NCBI GenBank assembly: GCA_002839645.1
Contig: PGYL01000029.1
Coordinates: forward strand, 1-45,548
Reading direction: 5' to 3'
Length of the DNA stretch: 45,548 nucleotides
DNA from: Methanomicrobiales archaeon HGW-Methanomicrobiales-2
Lineage (GTDB): Archaea > Halobacteriota > Methanomicrobia > Methanomicrobiales > Methanoculleaceae
Both the position numbers and the translations under genes were made by a program. Positions 7,869 to 17,500 of this stretch are shown piece by piece. Each line of letters begins with the position of its first letter. The first letter of the stretch is position 1. The notes beneath the pieces are model-generated. The model did no database searches, was not told the DNA's origin, and saw only the letters and a list, made by a program, of their open reading frames with translations.

Positions 7869-9338
7869 TCACCGGGTCCGTGCGAAGTCGATGAAGCCTT
7901 TGTAGGGGTCGGTCGCGAGGAGGCGGACACGCACCCTCTGGCCGACCTGAAGGCCTTGCTCGCCCAGCATGACCCTCCCTTCGGCAGGTGGGTCGATCAG
8001 CCGAACATATGTCCCCTTCTCGGAGGCGCCGGTGACGAACGCCTCGAACGAGTCGCCGATCCTCTCCCGGAGGAGGACCGCGGCCGCCGCTTTCCGGACA
8101 AAACGCTCGACCTTCTGGGAAGCTTTCTCCCGGTCGGTGAGGTGGAGGGCGAGGTCGTCGAGTTCTTCGGGGGTGTAGGGAGGATAGCGCTCGGCGTCGA
8201 CGACCGATTTTATCAACCGCTGGATGATGAGATCGACGTAGCGCCGGTTCGGGGCGGTGCCGTGGGTGTAGTCGGTGACGGCGAGGGCAAAGTGACCGAT
8301 CGGCACGTCGCCCGGCCGAAACGCCACATACTCCCCTGCCCCCATGAGCTTCACCACCGTGAGAGAGAGGTCAGGGAAGCGGTCGGGGTCGGCCGCCTTC
8401 TGCCGGATGAGGAACCGTGTGAGCGCCTCCGCGTCCGGCTCGGGGGGAAGGGCTTCGCCGCGCTCCGCCGCTTCCCGGACGATGCCGTCCCAGTTCTTCG
8501 GCGTGCGGACGACCCGGTGAATCATGGGTAGACCGGCGGCGGCGAGGAACGCCGTCACGCTGCCGTTGGCCGCGACCATGAACTCCTCGATCAGGCATCG
8601 CGCGCGGTTCTGCTGCTGGATGACGAAACCCCTGACCTGACCGTCCGTCACAACGGGCTCGGCTTCTATCGTCTCGAGGGCGAGCGCTCCCTGCGCCAAC
8701 CGGTGCTTCTTCATCCGCATGGCGGCCTCGTTCTGGAGGAGGACCTGCTCTTGGAGGCCCGGTGTCTCCGTGACCGTCCGGGGGATGGGCCCGGTCCTCT
8801 CCAACCAGTCGCCGATCTCCTCATAGACAAGTTTCGCCTGGTTCGTGACGATTGCCCGGTAGATATCGCCGGGCTTCACGCTCCCGTCGGGGAGGACGGT
8901 GTACTCCATGACGACCGCCATCCGGTCCTGGCCAGGGAGGAGCGAGGTGAGGCCTGCCGAGAGGCGGTCGGGCAGCATCGGGAAGGTCGTAACGCCGGTG
9001 TAGACCGAGGTCCCGTTATGGGCAGCGTGCCGGTCGGTCGCCGAGTCTTTCGGGACGTAGACGTCGACGTCGGCGATTGCAATCCTGACCTGGATCTCCC
9101 CGTTCGGCCCTTCTTCGCAGACCTCGATCTGGTCGAGATCCTGTGAATCGTGGTTGTCGATCGAGGACCAGAGGAGTGAGCGGAGGTCGTGGGGGCCGTC
9201 GAAGGTATCGGGGAATACTCTCGCGGCGAGCCCCTCGACTTCCCGGATGACGGGCGGCCGGAAGGCCGGGATGAAGCCGTACTGCTGCATCGCCGACCAC
9301 GCGATGCCCTTCAGGTTGACGGGCTGCTCGTTTTGCAT
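7869..9338 (-). CDS. RNB-domain exoribonuclease (RNase II/R family)
   Basis: A 489-residue 3'-5' exoribonuclease expected to degrade RNA in the cytoplasm. The RNB core shows SIDNHDSQDLDQIE and IAIADVDVYVPKDS (about residues 56-95, metal-binding Asp residues), then TFPMLPDRLSAGLTSLLPGQDRMAV, GFVIQQQNRARCLIEEFMVAANGSV and THGTAPNRRYVDLIIQRL, all characteristic. The C-terminus (GDSFEAFVTGAS..TYVRL) is an S1-like RNA-binding domain. The N-terminal cold-shock domains of bacterial RNase R are missing, making it a minimal archaeal form. The start at 9338 is chosen because a TATA box (minus strand attttatac, about 9361-9369) sits about 27 bases upstream, whereas the longer reading from 9461 adds non-conserved residues. 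No RNA exosome gene is adjacent. Confidence 0.85.
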   Translation of the reverse strand: MQNEQPVNLKGIAWSAMQQYGFIPAFRPPVIREVEGLAARVFPDTFDGPHDLRSLLWSSIDNHDSQDLDQIEVCEEGPNGEIQVRIAIADVDVYVPKDSATDRHAAHNGTSVYTGVTTFPMLPDRLSAGLTSLLPGQDRMAVVMEYTVLPDGSVKPGDIYRAIVTNQAKLVYEEIGDWLERTGPIPRTVTETPGLQEQVLLQNEAAMRMKKHRLAQGALALETIEAEPVVTDGQVRGFVIQQQNRARCLIEEFMVAANGSVTAFLAAAGLPMIHRVVRTPKNWDGIVREAAERGEALPPEPDAEALTRFLIRQKAADPDRFPDLSLTVVKLMGAGEYVAFRPGDVPIGHFALAVTDYTHGTAPNRRYVDLIIQRLIKSVVDAERYPPYTPEELDDLALHLTDREKASQKVERFVRKAAAAVLLRERIGDSFEAFVTGASEKGTYVRLIDPPAEGRVMLGEQGLQVGQRVRVRLLATDPYKGFIDFARTR

Positions 9339-9457
9339 CTCTGAGAGATTCGTTTGCGGGTATAAAATCGCTTGGAAATGTCCGGCGGTTACCAGAATGC
9401 CATAACCCTTCTCTTCTGCTGGCATGCGGGGGTGGAGAGGGCATGCCCCCCACCGTA

Positions 9458-10108
9458 TCACCGGATCTCGATCCGATCACCCGTCACCATGTAGTGCACC
9501 TTCTCCGCGATCTTGCACGCGTGGTCCCCACATCGTTCGAGGTACCGGGCGATCATGACGTAGTTCGTGCACCGCGTGATGTTCTTCGGGTCTTCCATCA
9601 TATAGGTGAGGCACTCGCGGAATATGGAGTACCTGAGGGCGTCGACGACCTCCTCCCTGTCGAGAATATTGGCTATCGGGGCGAGGTCTTCGCGTTCGAA
9701 CGCGACCATCACATCCGTGATCATCCCGTCGACAACCTCCCCCATGTGGGGGAGGCTGACGAGGTTTCCTATATGCGGCGCCCCGGCGAGATCAGGTACA
9801 ACGATGGCGATGTCCTTTCCGTAGCGGCCGATGCGGTAGAGGTTCGTGATCACCTTCATCGAGGCTGCGATCGTCCGCAGGTCTTTTGCCATCGGCTGGT
9901 TGAGGGCGATGAGTCTCAGGCACTTCTGCTCGATCCTGTCGTCGTAATCCGCGAGATCCTTCTTCTTCTCGTCGATCTTCTCGACGAGCGTCACATCCTG
10001 AGTCTTTAACGCTATCATCGACTGCTGGAGCATACCCTGTGCAAGGTGGCCCATCGCGAGGACGTCCCCTTTCAGGGACGCAATTTCCGTATGAAACTTC
10101 GTTACCAT
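9458..10108 (-). CDS. phoU: PhoU, phosphate transport regulatory protein
   Basis: A 216-residue all-helical protein with two PhoU repeats (about residues 1-105 and 110-216). Typical phrases are MLQQSMIAL, DDRIEQKCLRLIALNQPMAKDLR and the second-repeat equivalent YVMIARYLERCGDHACKIAEKV, which carry the metal-binding Glu/Asp motifs. PhoU modulates Pst transporter activity and phosphate signalling. It is the last gene of pstS-pstCA-pstB-phoU, starting 9 bases after the pstB stop, so it is almost certainly cotranscribed. Confidence 0.95.
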   Translation of the reverse strand: MVTKFHTEIASLKGDVLAMGHLAQGMLQQSMIALKTQDVTLVEKIDEKKKDLADYDDRIEQKCLRLIALNQPMAKDLRTIAASMKVITNLYRIGRYGKDIAIVVPDLAGAPHIGNLVSLPHMGEVVDGMITDVMVAFEREDLAPIANILDREEVVDALRYSIFRECLTYMMEDPKNITRCTNYVMIARYLERCGDHACKIAEKVHYMVTGDRIEIR

Positions 10109-10117
10109 TGGTTCTCC

Positions 10118-10879
10118 CTACCCAAACCGTCCGGTGATGTAGTTCTCCGTCAGTTCTTCACCAGGATCCTCGAAGATCTTTGTGGTCTTGTCGAACTCCA
10201 CCAGCCTTCCCAGGTACATGAACCCGGTGTAGTTGCTGGCCCGCGCTGCCTGCTGCATGTTGTGCGTGACGATGACGACGGTGTAGTCCTGGGCAAGCCG
10301 GATGATGAGGTCCTCGATCTTTGCCGTAGCGATGGGGTCGAGGGCGGAGCAGGGCTCGTCCATCAGGATCACCTCCGGCCCGACCGCAAGGGATCGCGCG
10401 ATGCAGAGTCTCTGCTGCTGCCCGCCCGAGAGGGAGAGCGCGGGTTCGTGGAGGCGGTCCTTCACTTCGTCCCAGAGCGCGGCCTCCTTCAGGCTCTCCT
10501 CGACGATGCGGTCGAGTTCCTTCCTGTCGCTCACCCCGTGAATACGGGAACCGTAAGCGGCGTTCTCATAGATGCTCTTCGGAAACGGGTTGGGCTTCTG
10601 GAAGACCATGCCGATCTTCTCGCGGATCGCGTATACGTCCGCACGGGGATCGTGAATATCGTTCCCGTTGAAGAGGATCTCTCCGGTGATCCTTGAGGAG
10701 TCGATGAGGTCGTTCATCCGGTTGAAGCACCGGAGCAGGGTCGATTTCCCGCATCCCGACGGTCCAATCAGCGCCGTGACCTTATTTTTCGGGACCTGGA
10801 GCGAGATATCGATGAGGGCATGCTTCTGCCCGTACCAGAGGTTGAGGTCTGTCGTCTCAAGGATCGTGGATTCATTCAT
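10118..10879 (-). CDS. pstB: PstB, phosphate ABC transporter ATPase
   Basis: A 253-residue cytoplasmic ATPase that drives high-affinity phosphate import. It shows Walker [10 protein letters not shown] (about residues 36-44), the Q-loop region [19 protein letters not shown], the ABC signature LSGGQQQRL, Walker B VILMDEP and the switch histidine in [19 protein letters not shown] and the late [16 protein letters not shown] are specific to PstB within the ABC family. Its ATG lies one base after the pstCA stop, implying translational coupling. Confidence 0.97.
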   Translation of the reverse strand: MNESTILETTDLNLWYGQKHALIDISLQVPKNKVTALIGPSGCGKSTLLRCFNRMNDLIDSSRITGEILFNGNDIHDPRADVYAIREKIGMVFQKPNPFPKSIYENAAYGSRIHGVSDRKELDRIVEESLKEAALWDEVKDRLHEPALSLSGGQQQRLCIARSLAVGPEVILMDEPCSALDPIATAKIEDLIIRLAQDYTVVIVTHNMQQAARASNYTGFMYLGRLVEFDKTTKIFEDPGEELTENYITGRFG

Positions 10880-10880
10880 T

Positions 10881-12824
10881 TTACATCACCGTTGCCTGAC
10901 TGTACCGGCGCCGGACAAGGATCGCGGCGAGATAGATCGTGAGGACCAGCATCAAGAGCACGAAAGCGGTCCCGTAGCTCTGCGTGGCCGCTCCCGGAAC
11001 GGTTGTGGTGAGGACGAAGAGGTGGTACGGGAGCGCCATCACCGGTTCCGTGAGCGACGACGGCAGGAATCTGCTGCTGAAGATCGCTGCCGTGAACATG
11101 ATGGGTGCCGTCTCGCCTGCGGCGCGCCCGATGGAGAGGATCGCTCCGGTGAGGATCCCGGGGAGTGCCGGAGGGAGGACCACCCGCCAGATCGTCTGCC
11201 ACTTTGTGGCGCCGAGAGCGTAACTTCCCTCCCGGAGGGAGCCAGGGATCGACCGGAGCGCCTCTTCGGTCGTCCGTATGATCGTCGGCAGGATCATCAG
11301 GCCGAGGGTGATCTGTCCGGCGATCAGCGATACCCCGAAGCCCATGAAGAGCACCAGGAACGCGAACCCGAAGAGTCCGAAGACGATGGACGGCGTTCCG
11401 TTCAGCAAGTCCACCGCGGCCCGGATGCTCCGCGTCAGCGGGGTGTCGGCCGTGTACTCGATCAGGTAGATTGCCGTCGCGATCCCGAGCGGAAGGGCGA
11501 CGGCGAGGGCTCCTCCCACGAGGTAGAACGTCCCGACGATCGCGGGGAAGATCCCTCCCGCTCTCCCGAGATCTCTCGGCGACCCGGTCAGGAACTCCCA
11601 GGAGATCGCTCCGGCCCCGTTGACGACGATCTCGAAGAGGATCACCCCGAGAGCCGCGATCACGATTGCGACCGAGAGCGATATCAGGAGGAACGCGCAT
11701 CGCTGCGAGACCCTCGGGGGGAGAAGCCTTCCGAACGGCGCCGATGTGGCGTGGGTTATGCGTGAGGCCGCCGCGGTAAGCGCCCGGTACGGCACGAAGC
11801 CCCGGATTGCGGTCACCACCCGCCCGGACGGCGCGGACCGTGCCGTACCCTGCGTTCCCTGTATCCGGGTGATGATGACCCGTGCCACGCTGTTGATCGC
11901 GAGCGTGATGAAGAGCAGGACCACCGCAACACCGAAGAGCGCATGGTAATGCGTGCTTCCGAATGCGACTTCGCCCATCTCGATGCCCAGCGTTCCGGTC
12001 AGCGTCCGCACAGGAGAGAAGACGTTGGTGATTGGATCCGGGATGATCGCGGCGTTCCCCGTGACCATGAGCACCGCCATCGTCTCGCCTATGGCACGCC
12101 CCATCCCGAGGATGATCGCTGCGCTGATGCCGGAGAGCGCGCCGGGCACGATGACCCTCCGGATCGTCTGCCAGTGCGTTGCCCCGAGAGCAAGGCTGCC
12201 CTCTTTGAACTCTCTCGGGACCGAACTGATGGCATCCTCGGCGACGCTCGTGATCGTCGGTATGGCCATGATCGCGAGGAGGATCGAGCCTGCAAGCCAG
12301 CTCGACCCCGACGGTTGGTCGAATACGACGCGTATCCAGTCGGTCAGGAGGATCAGGCCGAAGAACCCGTAGACGACGGAGGGGATGCCGGCCAGCAGTT
12401 CGATGGCGGGCTTTATGATCGATTTCATCCCCGGAGAGGCGATCTCTGCGATGAAGACAGCGCTCCCGATGCTGAGCGGGACAGCGATGACCATCGCAAG
12501 CGCCATCACCAGGAGGGTGCCGGTGATGAGCGGAAACACACCGTAGGACGGATTCTGGCCGGTCGGGTTCCAGTTCATGCCGGTCAGGAAGTTCCAGAGG
12601 CCTGTCTCGAGAACGATCTGGTAGCCGTCGCGGAGCAGGAAGACGATGATGAAGAAGACTGCAACGATCGCGGCCAGTGCGGCACAAAAGAGCAGTTTGC
12701 CGACGGCCCGATCGACGAACTGCCTGCTCGTTCCGCCTGCCGGTCGGCTGACTTCTGTCGATCCGTAGTCTCGCGGCCACCCGATGCTCTGGCATCGAGC
12801 CCGTATGTCGCAACCTTTTGCCAT
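10881..12824 (-). CDS. PstC-PstA fused phosphate permease
   Basis: One continuous 647-residue reading frame carries both membrane subunits of the phosphate ABC transporter, normally two genes. The first half (to about residue 320) is PstC-like with the EAA loop [17 protein letters not shown] (about 206-222). A hydrophilic, Arg/Ala-rich linker of roughly 50 residues follows (about 325-370). The second half is PstA-like with the EAA loop [17 protein letters not shown] (about 528-544). Each half has about six transmembrane helices. The two EAA loops are similar but not identical, so this is a fusion rather than a recent self-duplication. The ATG at 12824 has ggcggag 5-6 bases upstream; GTG at 12830 is an alternative. 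It sits between pstS and pstB. Confidence 0.93.
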   Translation of the reverse strand: MAKGCDIRARCQSIGWPRDYGSTEVSRPAGGTSRQFVDRAVGKLLFCAALAAIVAVFFIIVFLLRDGYQIVLETGLWNFLTGMNWNPTGQNPSYGVFPLITGTLLVMALAMVIAVPLSIGSAVFIAEIASPGMKSIIKPAIELLAGIPSVVYGFFGLILLTDWIRVVFDQPSGSSWLAGSILLAIMAIPTITSVAEDAISSVPREFKEGSLALGATHWQTIRRVIVPGALSGISAAIILGMGRAIGETMAVLMVTGNAAIIPDPITNVFSPVRTLTGTLGIEMGEVAFGSTHYHALFGVAVVLLFITLAINSVARVIITRIQGTQGTARSAPSGRVVTAIRGFVPYRALTAAASRITHATSAPFGRLLPPRVSQRCAFLLISLSVAIVIAALGVILFEIVVNGAGAISWEFLTGSPRDLGRAGGIFPAIVGTFYLVGGALAVALPLGIATAIYLIEYTADTPLTRSIRAAVDLLNGTPSIVFGLFGFAFLVLFMGFGVSLIAGQITLGLMILPTIIRTTEEALRSIPGSLREGSYALGATKWQTIWRVVLPPALPGILTGAILSIGRAAGETAPIMFTAAIFSSRFLPSSLTEPVMALPYHLFVLTTTVPGAATQSYGTAFVLLMLVLTIYLAAILVRRRYSQATVM

Positions 12825-12872
12825 CAGCACTCCGCCGCAGTAATCAGGAAAAAATAGGGGGCGTTGTCCCGT

Positions 12873-13751
12873 TCATCCCCGCAACGGGATGTAATCTTCG
12901 CTCGCTACGATCTCCTGCCCCTCGGCGCTCATGATGAACTCGAGGTACCGCTGCGCAAGACCCTCAGGCTCTCCGTTCGTCAGCATGTAGAGCGGTCGGC
13001 TGATGGGGTACGTCCCGTCCGTGATGTTCTTGAGCGTGGGCTCAACGTCGGCCCCGTTGACATTCAGCGCGAGCGGCTTCACGCCGTCGGTGTAGCCAAG
13101 GCCGACGTAGCCGAGCGCGCCCGGAGTCTGGGAGACCTTCTGCTGGATGCCGCCGTTCGAGTTGAACTCCTCCTGGGTCCTGATGAAGTCCTCCCCGTCC
13201 ATGACAAACTCGGAGAAGAATTCCCGCGTCCCCGATGCACTGTCTCTCCCTACAACGACGATCTGCCGGTCGGACCCGCCGACCTGGTTCCAGTTCGTGT
13301 AGGTGCCGTTGTAGATGCCCCGCACCTCATCGAGCGTGAGGCTCTCGACACTGTTTGCCGGGTTGACGACGAGGAGGATCGCGTCATCGGCAATGTGGTG
13401 CTTGACGAGATCCGGGTAACTGGTGGTTTCTGTGGATTTGAGGTCCCGTGAGGACATGCCGATGTCTGCAGTGCCCTCGCCGGCGCTCTTGACCCCCGCA
13501 CCCGACCCCCCTCCGCTCACCATGATATCCGCGGAGGCATCTCTCGCCTCGAATGCTTCTCTCGCCTGCTCGGCGATGGGCAGGACCGTCGTCGATCCTA
13601 TTACCGTGATCTGCTGCGACGGGGATGTCGAAGAATTGGATGATTGCTCGCCAACGCATCCCGCCACCATCAGAAGAACCACGAGAATGCCGGTAACGGC
13701 AACCGTGGTCATACCCCTTGAATTTCCTGACAGACTCTTTCTTGTCATCAT
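12873..13751 (-). CDS. pstS: PstS, phosphate-binding lipoprotein
   Basis: A 292-residue extracytoplasmic phosphate receptor, tethered by lipid at Cys32 (lipobox MVAGC), followed by a Ser/Thr-rich linker. The phosphate-binding loops are visible: IGSTTVLPIAE (about 50-60), SGGGSGAG (about 79-86), SSRDLKSTE and GRDSASGTREFF (about 168-179). Length is typical. It is the promoter-proximal gene of the pst operon, 48 bases before the permease start. A TATA-like element (minus strand acgtatactt, 13771-13780) sits about 25 bases upstream, and a second AT-rich box (gcttttatgg, about 13808-13817) lies farther out. Confidence 0.95.
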   Translation of the reverse strand: MMTRKSLSGNSRGMTTVAVTGILVVLLMVAGCVGEQSSNSSTSPSQQITVIGSTTVLPIAEQAREAFEARDASADIMVSGGGSGAGVKSAGEGTADIGMSSRDLKSTETTSYPDLVKHHIADDAILLVVNPANSVESLTLDEVRGIYNGTYTNWNQVGGSDRQIVVVGRDSASGTREFFSEFVMDGEDFIRTQEEFNSNGGIQQKVSQTPGALGYVGLGYTDGVKPLALNVNGADVEPTLKNITDGTYPISRPLYMLTNGEPEGLAQRYLEFIMSAEGQEIVASEDYIPLRG

Positions 13752-13881
13752 ATAGATGAAGGATACGGGGAAGTATACGTATTTTCGACATTGAATATGG
13801 CCGGCCCCATAAAAGCAATGGTGCCATATATTTAATTGAGAAAATGATCATTTATATCTACTTTCATAGAGAATGCTCCTT
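13752..13881. promoter_or_regulatory. Divergent pst / AbrB-PhoU control region
   Basis: It is shared by the pst operon (minus) and the AbrB-PhoU gene (plus). Plus-strand TATA tttatat (13851-13857) is about 28 bases before ATG 13882. Minus-strand TATA acgtatactt (13771-13780) serves pstS. Between them lie a ggccggcc palindrome (13799-13806) and AT-rich DNA (atatatttaattg, about 13826-13838), plausible operator space for phosphate control. Confidence 0.6.
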
Positions 13882-14892
13882 ATGGATTTCAGGAAGGTTC
13901 AGATGACCGGGGGGTCTTCGTATGTCATCTCCTTACCCAAAGAATGGGTTAAGTCCATGAATATCCAGAAAAATGAACCCCTTCAGATCAAAATTCAGAC
14001 CGATGGAAGCCTTCTCATCCTCCCCCGTTCCTCGGAGGAAAAAGAGTCCCGAATAAAGGAATTCAGTGCCGATGCCATAGGAGATCCCGTTTTTCTCTTC
14101 CGATGTCTTGTGGGGTCGTACATCGCCGGCTATACAGCCATTCGTATATCCTCTTCTACCAAACTATCCCCTGCAACCCGGAAGGCCGCCCGCGACTTCA
14201 GCTCGATGACCATCGGCCAGCAGATCGTCGAGGAGGCTGATTCTTTCATCCTCATCAAGGATATTCTGAACCCATCGGAGATGCCGTTTGAGAATAGCGT
14301 GAAACGGATGTTTGTCATTATCGGGACGATATTTCACGATGCGATGGTTGCCCTCGAAACGAAGGATAAGAGCCTGGCAGAAGACGTTGTCAATCGTGAT
14401 ACCGAAGTGGATAAGCTCCAGTGGCTGATTTTACGGCAGTACCACCTCATGTTCAGGGATGCAAGTCTCGCGGAGAAACTCCATGTGTCCGTCGAGGAGG
14501 CTTCGAATTACGCTGGTGTAAGCAGGACTCTCGAACGGATCGGGGACCATGGCGTTCGAATTGCCTCTCATGTTCCCATGCTCATCGATCATGAGGTTGA
14601 TCCGGAGCTCACCGCCGATATGAAGAGCGCCACAAATAATGCCATGACTATCTTAAACTCAAGTATGCGAGCTCTCTTCTCATCAGACATCGCCGACGCC
14701 AATCGCACCATCGATATGGTCGCCGACCTTGAGAAGATGACTGAAGATATCAGTGCTCTCGCACACCAGAAAATAGGTGAACTTGCCCTGTCGATCGGGT
14801 ATATCGCAGAAAGCATACGGCGGGCGGGCGAATACTCCGGCGACATATCCGAAGCGATCATCAATCAGCTCATTCGTGAGGCAGAAGCGTAA
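13882..14892 (+). CDS. AbrB/SpoVT-PhoU fusion, likely phosphate regulator
   Basis: A 336-residue protein with an N-terminal AbrB-type DNA-binding swapped-hairpin domain (MDFRKVQMTGGSSYVISLPKEW, about residues 1-50) followed by PhoU helical repeats (about 115-335), including RTLERIGDHGVRIA and ESIRRAGEYSGDISEAI, the PhoU metal-site pattern. Known as a PhoU-domain regulator in archaea, it probably senses the state of the Pst transporter or PhoU and represses or activates pst. The divergent position next to pstS supports this, but the regulatory role is inferred. ATG 13882 is preferred to 13873 because the TATA box then gives a leaderless mRNA and the domain begins exactly there. Confidence 0.88.
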   Translation: MDFRKVQMTGGSSYVISLPKEWVKSMNIQKNEPLQIKIQTDGSLLILPRSSEEKESRIKEFSADAIGDPVFLFRCLVGSYIAGYTAIRISSSTKLSPATRKAARDFSSMTIGQQIVEEADSFILIKDILNPSEMPFENSVKRMFVIIGTIFHDAMVALETKDKSLAEDVVNRDTEVDKLQWLILRQYHLMFRDASLAEKLHVSVEEASNYAGVSRTLERIGDHGVRIASHVPMLIDHEVDPELTADMKSATNNAMTILNSSMRALFSSDIADANRTIDMVADLEKMTEDISALAHQKIGELALSIGYIAESIRRAGEYSGDISEAIINQLIREAEA

Positions 14893-15006
14893 GTGAGGAT
14901 CGTTCTGCATTTACAGAAACATATCTACGGCGGTGCGGCAGAGTATGAATGAACCGCTCCGGTAATAGCGGCAGGGGGGGCTGTTTTCCCCTCCGGAATT
15001 ATTCCC

Positions 15007-15852
15007 TTATCTCTCCTCTTTCTCCCACCAGACCGCTGCGGTTCGCCGTACCGCAGTCTCGACGTACTTCCCGGCCTCGTTTTGACGAAGCGTCCGGGTG
15101 AAATACTCCCTGACGGGGGAGAGATCTTCCATACCGGGGTTGTGCATCGCCGCCCAGGTCCGGACGGCATCCCCGACGGAATCGTAGACCGCGTCCCAGA
15201 GGGCATGATAGATCCTGACGTTTGAGTAGATCCCGGCATCGTGGAGGATGTTGACGGGATAGCTATAGTCCGGATACCCCTTCTGCATGGCCGCTTCTTC
15301 CCCAAAGACCGTCCTGTACAGCGCCATCTCGTCGGGGCTCCGCCACTCGCCCGCGTGCCAGAAGAGATAGACCGTCCGGAGGGCCGCGGCGTCGAGTTTC
15401 TGCAGGGCGGCGGCGAGGTCGTAGAAGCCGAGCGAGAATGCCGCGACGACCACGTCGTGCGGCTCGATGTCCCTGCCGACGACGACGTCCTCCCAGCGCA
15501 TCTGAAGACAGGAGTAGTTGGTCCGCCCTTCCGCTGCCATCCGCTCCCGAAGGATGGAGAGCATGCCTCCCGATGGGTCGAGGGCCGTCACGTGGGCGGC
15601 GGTCCGGGCAATCGGCACGGCAAGCCGTCCCGTCCCCGCACCCATGTCCAGCACGGTGTCGCCCGGCCGCAGATCCAGGATCGCGAGTTCCTGCTCCGTC
15701 GCTCGCTTCTCGCCGCGGGTGGCCTGCTGGTAGGCGGCGGCGCGTTTGTCCCAGACAGCGGCGGGATCGCGGTCTTTTTCGACACGTTCGGGCGAACTCA
15801 CGTGGATTGCCTTCCAGAGCTCGTTCCAGTCGATGATCCGGTGCATATACAT
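15007..15852 (-). CDS. Class I SAM-dependent methyltransferase
   Basis: A 281-residue soluble methyltransferase with the SAM-binding motif I VLDMGAGTGRLAVPIA (about residues 69-84), motif II ending in VTALDPSGGM (about 93-102) and a motif IV-like HDVVVAAFSLGFYDL (about 138-152). The C-terminal third (EYFTRTLRQNEAGKYVE) is specific to this group. The N-terminus (DWNELWKAIH..SPERVEKDRDPAAVWDKRAAAY) is common in methanogen proteins of this type. An aaaggg site directly precedes the ATG, and a TATA box (minus strand acatatactc) lies about 25 bases upstream. It is monocistronic and convergent with the AbrB-PhoU gene. The substrate cannot be inferred. Confidence 0.85.
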   Translation of the reverse strand: MYMHRIIDWNELWKAIHVSSPERVEKDRDPAAVWDKRAAAYQQATRGEKRATEQELAILDLRPGDTVLDMGAGTGRLAVPIARTAAHVTALDPSGGMLSILRERMAAEGRTNYSCLQMRWEDVVVGRDIEPHDVVVAAFSLGFYDLAAALQKLDAAALRTVYLFWHAGEWRSPDEMALYRTVFGEEAAMQKGYPDYSYPVNILHDAGIYSNVRIYHALWDAVYDSVGDAVRTWAAMHNPGMEDLSPVREYFTRTLRQNEAGKYVETAVRRTAAVWWEKEER

Positions 15853-16076
15853 CCCTTTCCCCTCCGGGAGTATATGTACTGTTCACGTTCACGGACGGTC
15901 GCACCCGGCTCACCACCCTCCCGATCCTGCCAGGTACCAAGGGGTATGAGTTGACCCCATCCCGGAGTTAATCATGTAAACCCAGTATCCGATGATGGTT
16001 CGGAGTGGATTTTCACATCATCATACGGCGTATTTTCCGGTAAAACCCGCGGAAATTAGCAGTATGGTGGTATGTT

Positions 16077-16259
16077 CTACCCGGCGCATCCGACGATCGA
16101 GGACATATAATGTGCTGTTATATTGCCGGTGGTGTCGCACCGGAGACGGTGGATTTGGGGCTTTATTGGAGGCAGATACTCCTGGTGTATCTTCTGGAGA
16201 TATTTCTTGCGCAAACCCCATCCAGCAGATATCTTTTTTATTGTTGTTGAGTATGCCAC
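16077..16259 (-). pseudogene. Relic of an IS5-type transposase N-terminus
   Basis: Minus-strand translation here gives a decayed stretch (EYLPPIKPQIHRLRCD, then YMSSIVGCAG) that aligns with KYLSPTKPHIGRPRCD and YVLATGCTG in the broken transposase at about 30.2-30.3 kb. The DNA also matches over roughly 120 bases (for example cggtgcgac..., tatgtcctcg, cggatgc). No catalytic region is left. It lies inside a 514-base gap (15853-16366) with no intact gene; the rest of the gap shows nothing recognisable. Confidence 0.6.
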
Positions 16260-16366
16260 ACCCCATCACTATCTCAGGGGTAAATCCTGCTGTATGGAAA
16301 AGGGAAGAACGAGGGCGATCTGCGGGGACGATCTTGCCTGCTAATACACGGAAATGAAGGGGGAAC

Positions 16367-17500
16367 ATGGAACAACAGGTAAATGTGTTGATCACCGACG
16401 CCGCCTACACGCATACTCTGGGGGCGGTGAGAAGTCTGGGGAGAGCAGGCATTCGTGTCACAGCGGTGTCGCCTGATCGCAGAGCCGTGTCATTTTATTC
16501 ACGATACTGCCATAACAAAGTTTTGTGCCCCGACCCCGGGAATGAAGAACAATTCATCGATTTCATCAAGGATTATATCCAGGAAAACCCGGTTGACGTC
16601 CTTGTTCCGGTCGGTTACCTCTCCACCGTTGCAATCTCGCGACATAAGAAGGAACTGCTCCCCTTCGCCAGGATTCCCGTGGCAGAGTACGAGTCGATGC
16701 AGGTTGCCTGCAACAAGCAAAAGACGATGCAGCTCGCGGCGTCTCTTGATGTTCCCGTTCCCGACGAATACACATCGGTCGAGGATATCACCAGGTTCCC
16801 CGTCGTGGCGAAGGATCCGTACGGATCCGGTAAAATCCGCTATATTGACTCCCCACAGGAGTTTGAGCGCCTCGATCTCAACGGATCTCTGCTGCAGGAA
16901 TATATTCCGGGAGCGGGGTATGGCTTCTTCGCCCTCTTCAACCGGGGTGAGGTGAGAGCATACTTCATGCACAGGCGGAAACGGGAATTCCCCGTCACCG
17001 GGGGCGCCAGCACCTGTGCGGAGAGCATCTATAACGAGGAAGTGAAAAGAATCGGCCTGAAACTGCTTGAATCTTTACGATGGCACGGGGTAGCCATGGT
17101 CGAATTTAAGAAAGACAACCGGGATGGCGTGTTCAAGTTGATGGAGATAAATCCGAAATTCTGGGGATCTCTCGATCTCTCTATTGCCTCTGGCGTTAAT
17201 TTCCCTCTTCTGCTGGTCAATATGGCATTAAATGACGATATCAAGCCGGTTTTCCGATACAACACCGGGATAACTTTCCGATGGCCGTTTCCTGAGGATA
17301 CAGTCCACCTGTGCGCTCACCCGGCATCCGGCATGGATATTATACGGGAGTGCTTCGATGGGCGATCACGAACCAACCTCTCTCTGGATGACCCTCTTCC
17401 AAACCTGGTACAGATCCCGGGAACATGCAGTCGTCTGGTGAGGCTGGTCGGCAGCGGCGGGCTGCGTTATCCTCACGGCAGACCGAGGATGAAACGATAA
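16367..17500 (+). CDS. ATP-grasp family ligase, likely in surface-glycan or secondary metabolism
   Basis: A 377-residue protein with a Rossmann-like N-terminus (VNVLITDAAYTHTLGAVRSLGRAGIRVTAVSPD) and an ATP-grasp core: FPVVAKDPYGSGKIRYI (about residues 146-162), LLQEYIPGAGYGFFALF and the metal-binding end VEFKKDNRDGVFKLMEINPKFWGSL (about 245-270, with the Glu and Asn ligands). Such enzymes form carboxylate-amine or carboxylate-thiol bonds and are common in polysaccharide clusters. The flippase gene downstream supports an envelope role, but the substrate is unknown. The start at 16367 follows the purine-rich site agggggaac. Base composition is lower in GC than the flanking backbone, suggesting transfer. 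Confidence 0.8.
   Translation: MEQQVNVLITDAAYTHTLGAVRSLGRAGIRVTAVSPDRRAVSFYSRYCHNKVLCPDPGNEEQFIDFIKDYIQENPVDVLVPVGYLSTVAISRHKKELLPFARIPVAEYESMQVACNKQKTMQLAASLDVPVPDEYTSVEDITRFPVVAKDPYGSGKIRYIDSPQEFERLDLNGSLLQEYIPGAGYGFFALFNRGEVRAYFMHRRKREFPVTGGASTCAESIYNEEVKRIGLKLLESLRWHGVAMVEFKKDNRDGVFKLMEINPKFWGSLDLSIASGVNFPLLLVNMALNDDIKPVFRYNTGITFRWPFPEDTVHLCAHPASGMDIIRECFDGRSRTNLSLDDPLPNLVQIPGTCSRLVRLVGSGGLRYPHGRPRMKR

Noticed and set aside
9339-9461. Longer start of the RNB exoribonuclease
   Set aside because: The extra 41 residues are unlike the family, and the promoter-like TATA box lies within them.
10876-12813. A 645-codon Arg/Pro-rich frame overlapping the permease gene in another register
   Set aside because: It is the antisense-like shadow of a GC-rich gene: composition is Arg/Asp/His/Pro biased with no domain, while the PstCA frame has clear transmembrane helices and EAA loops.
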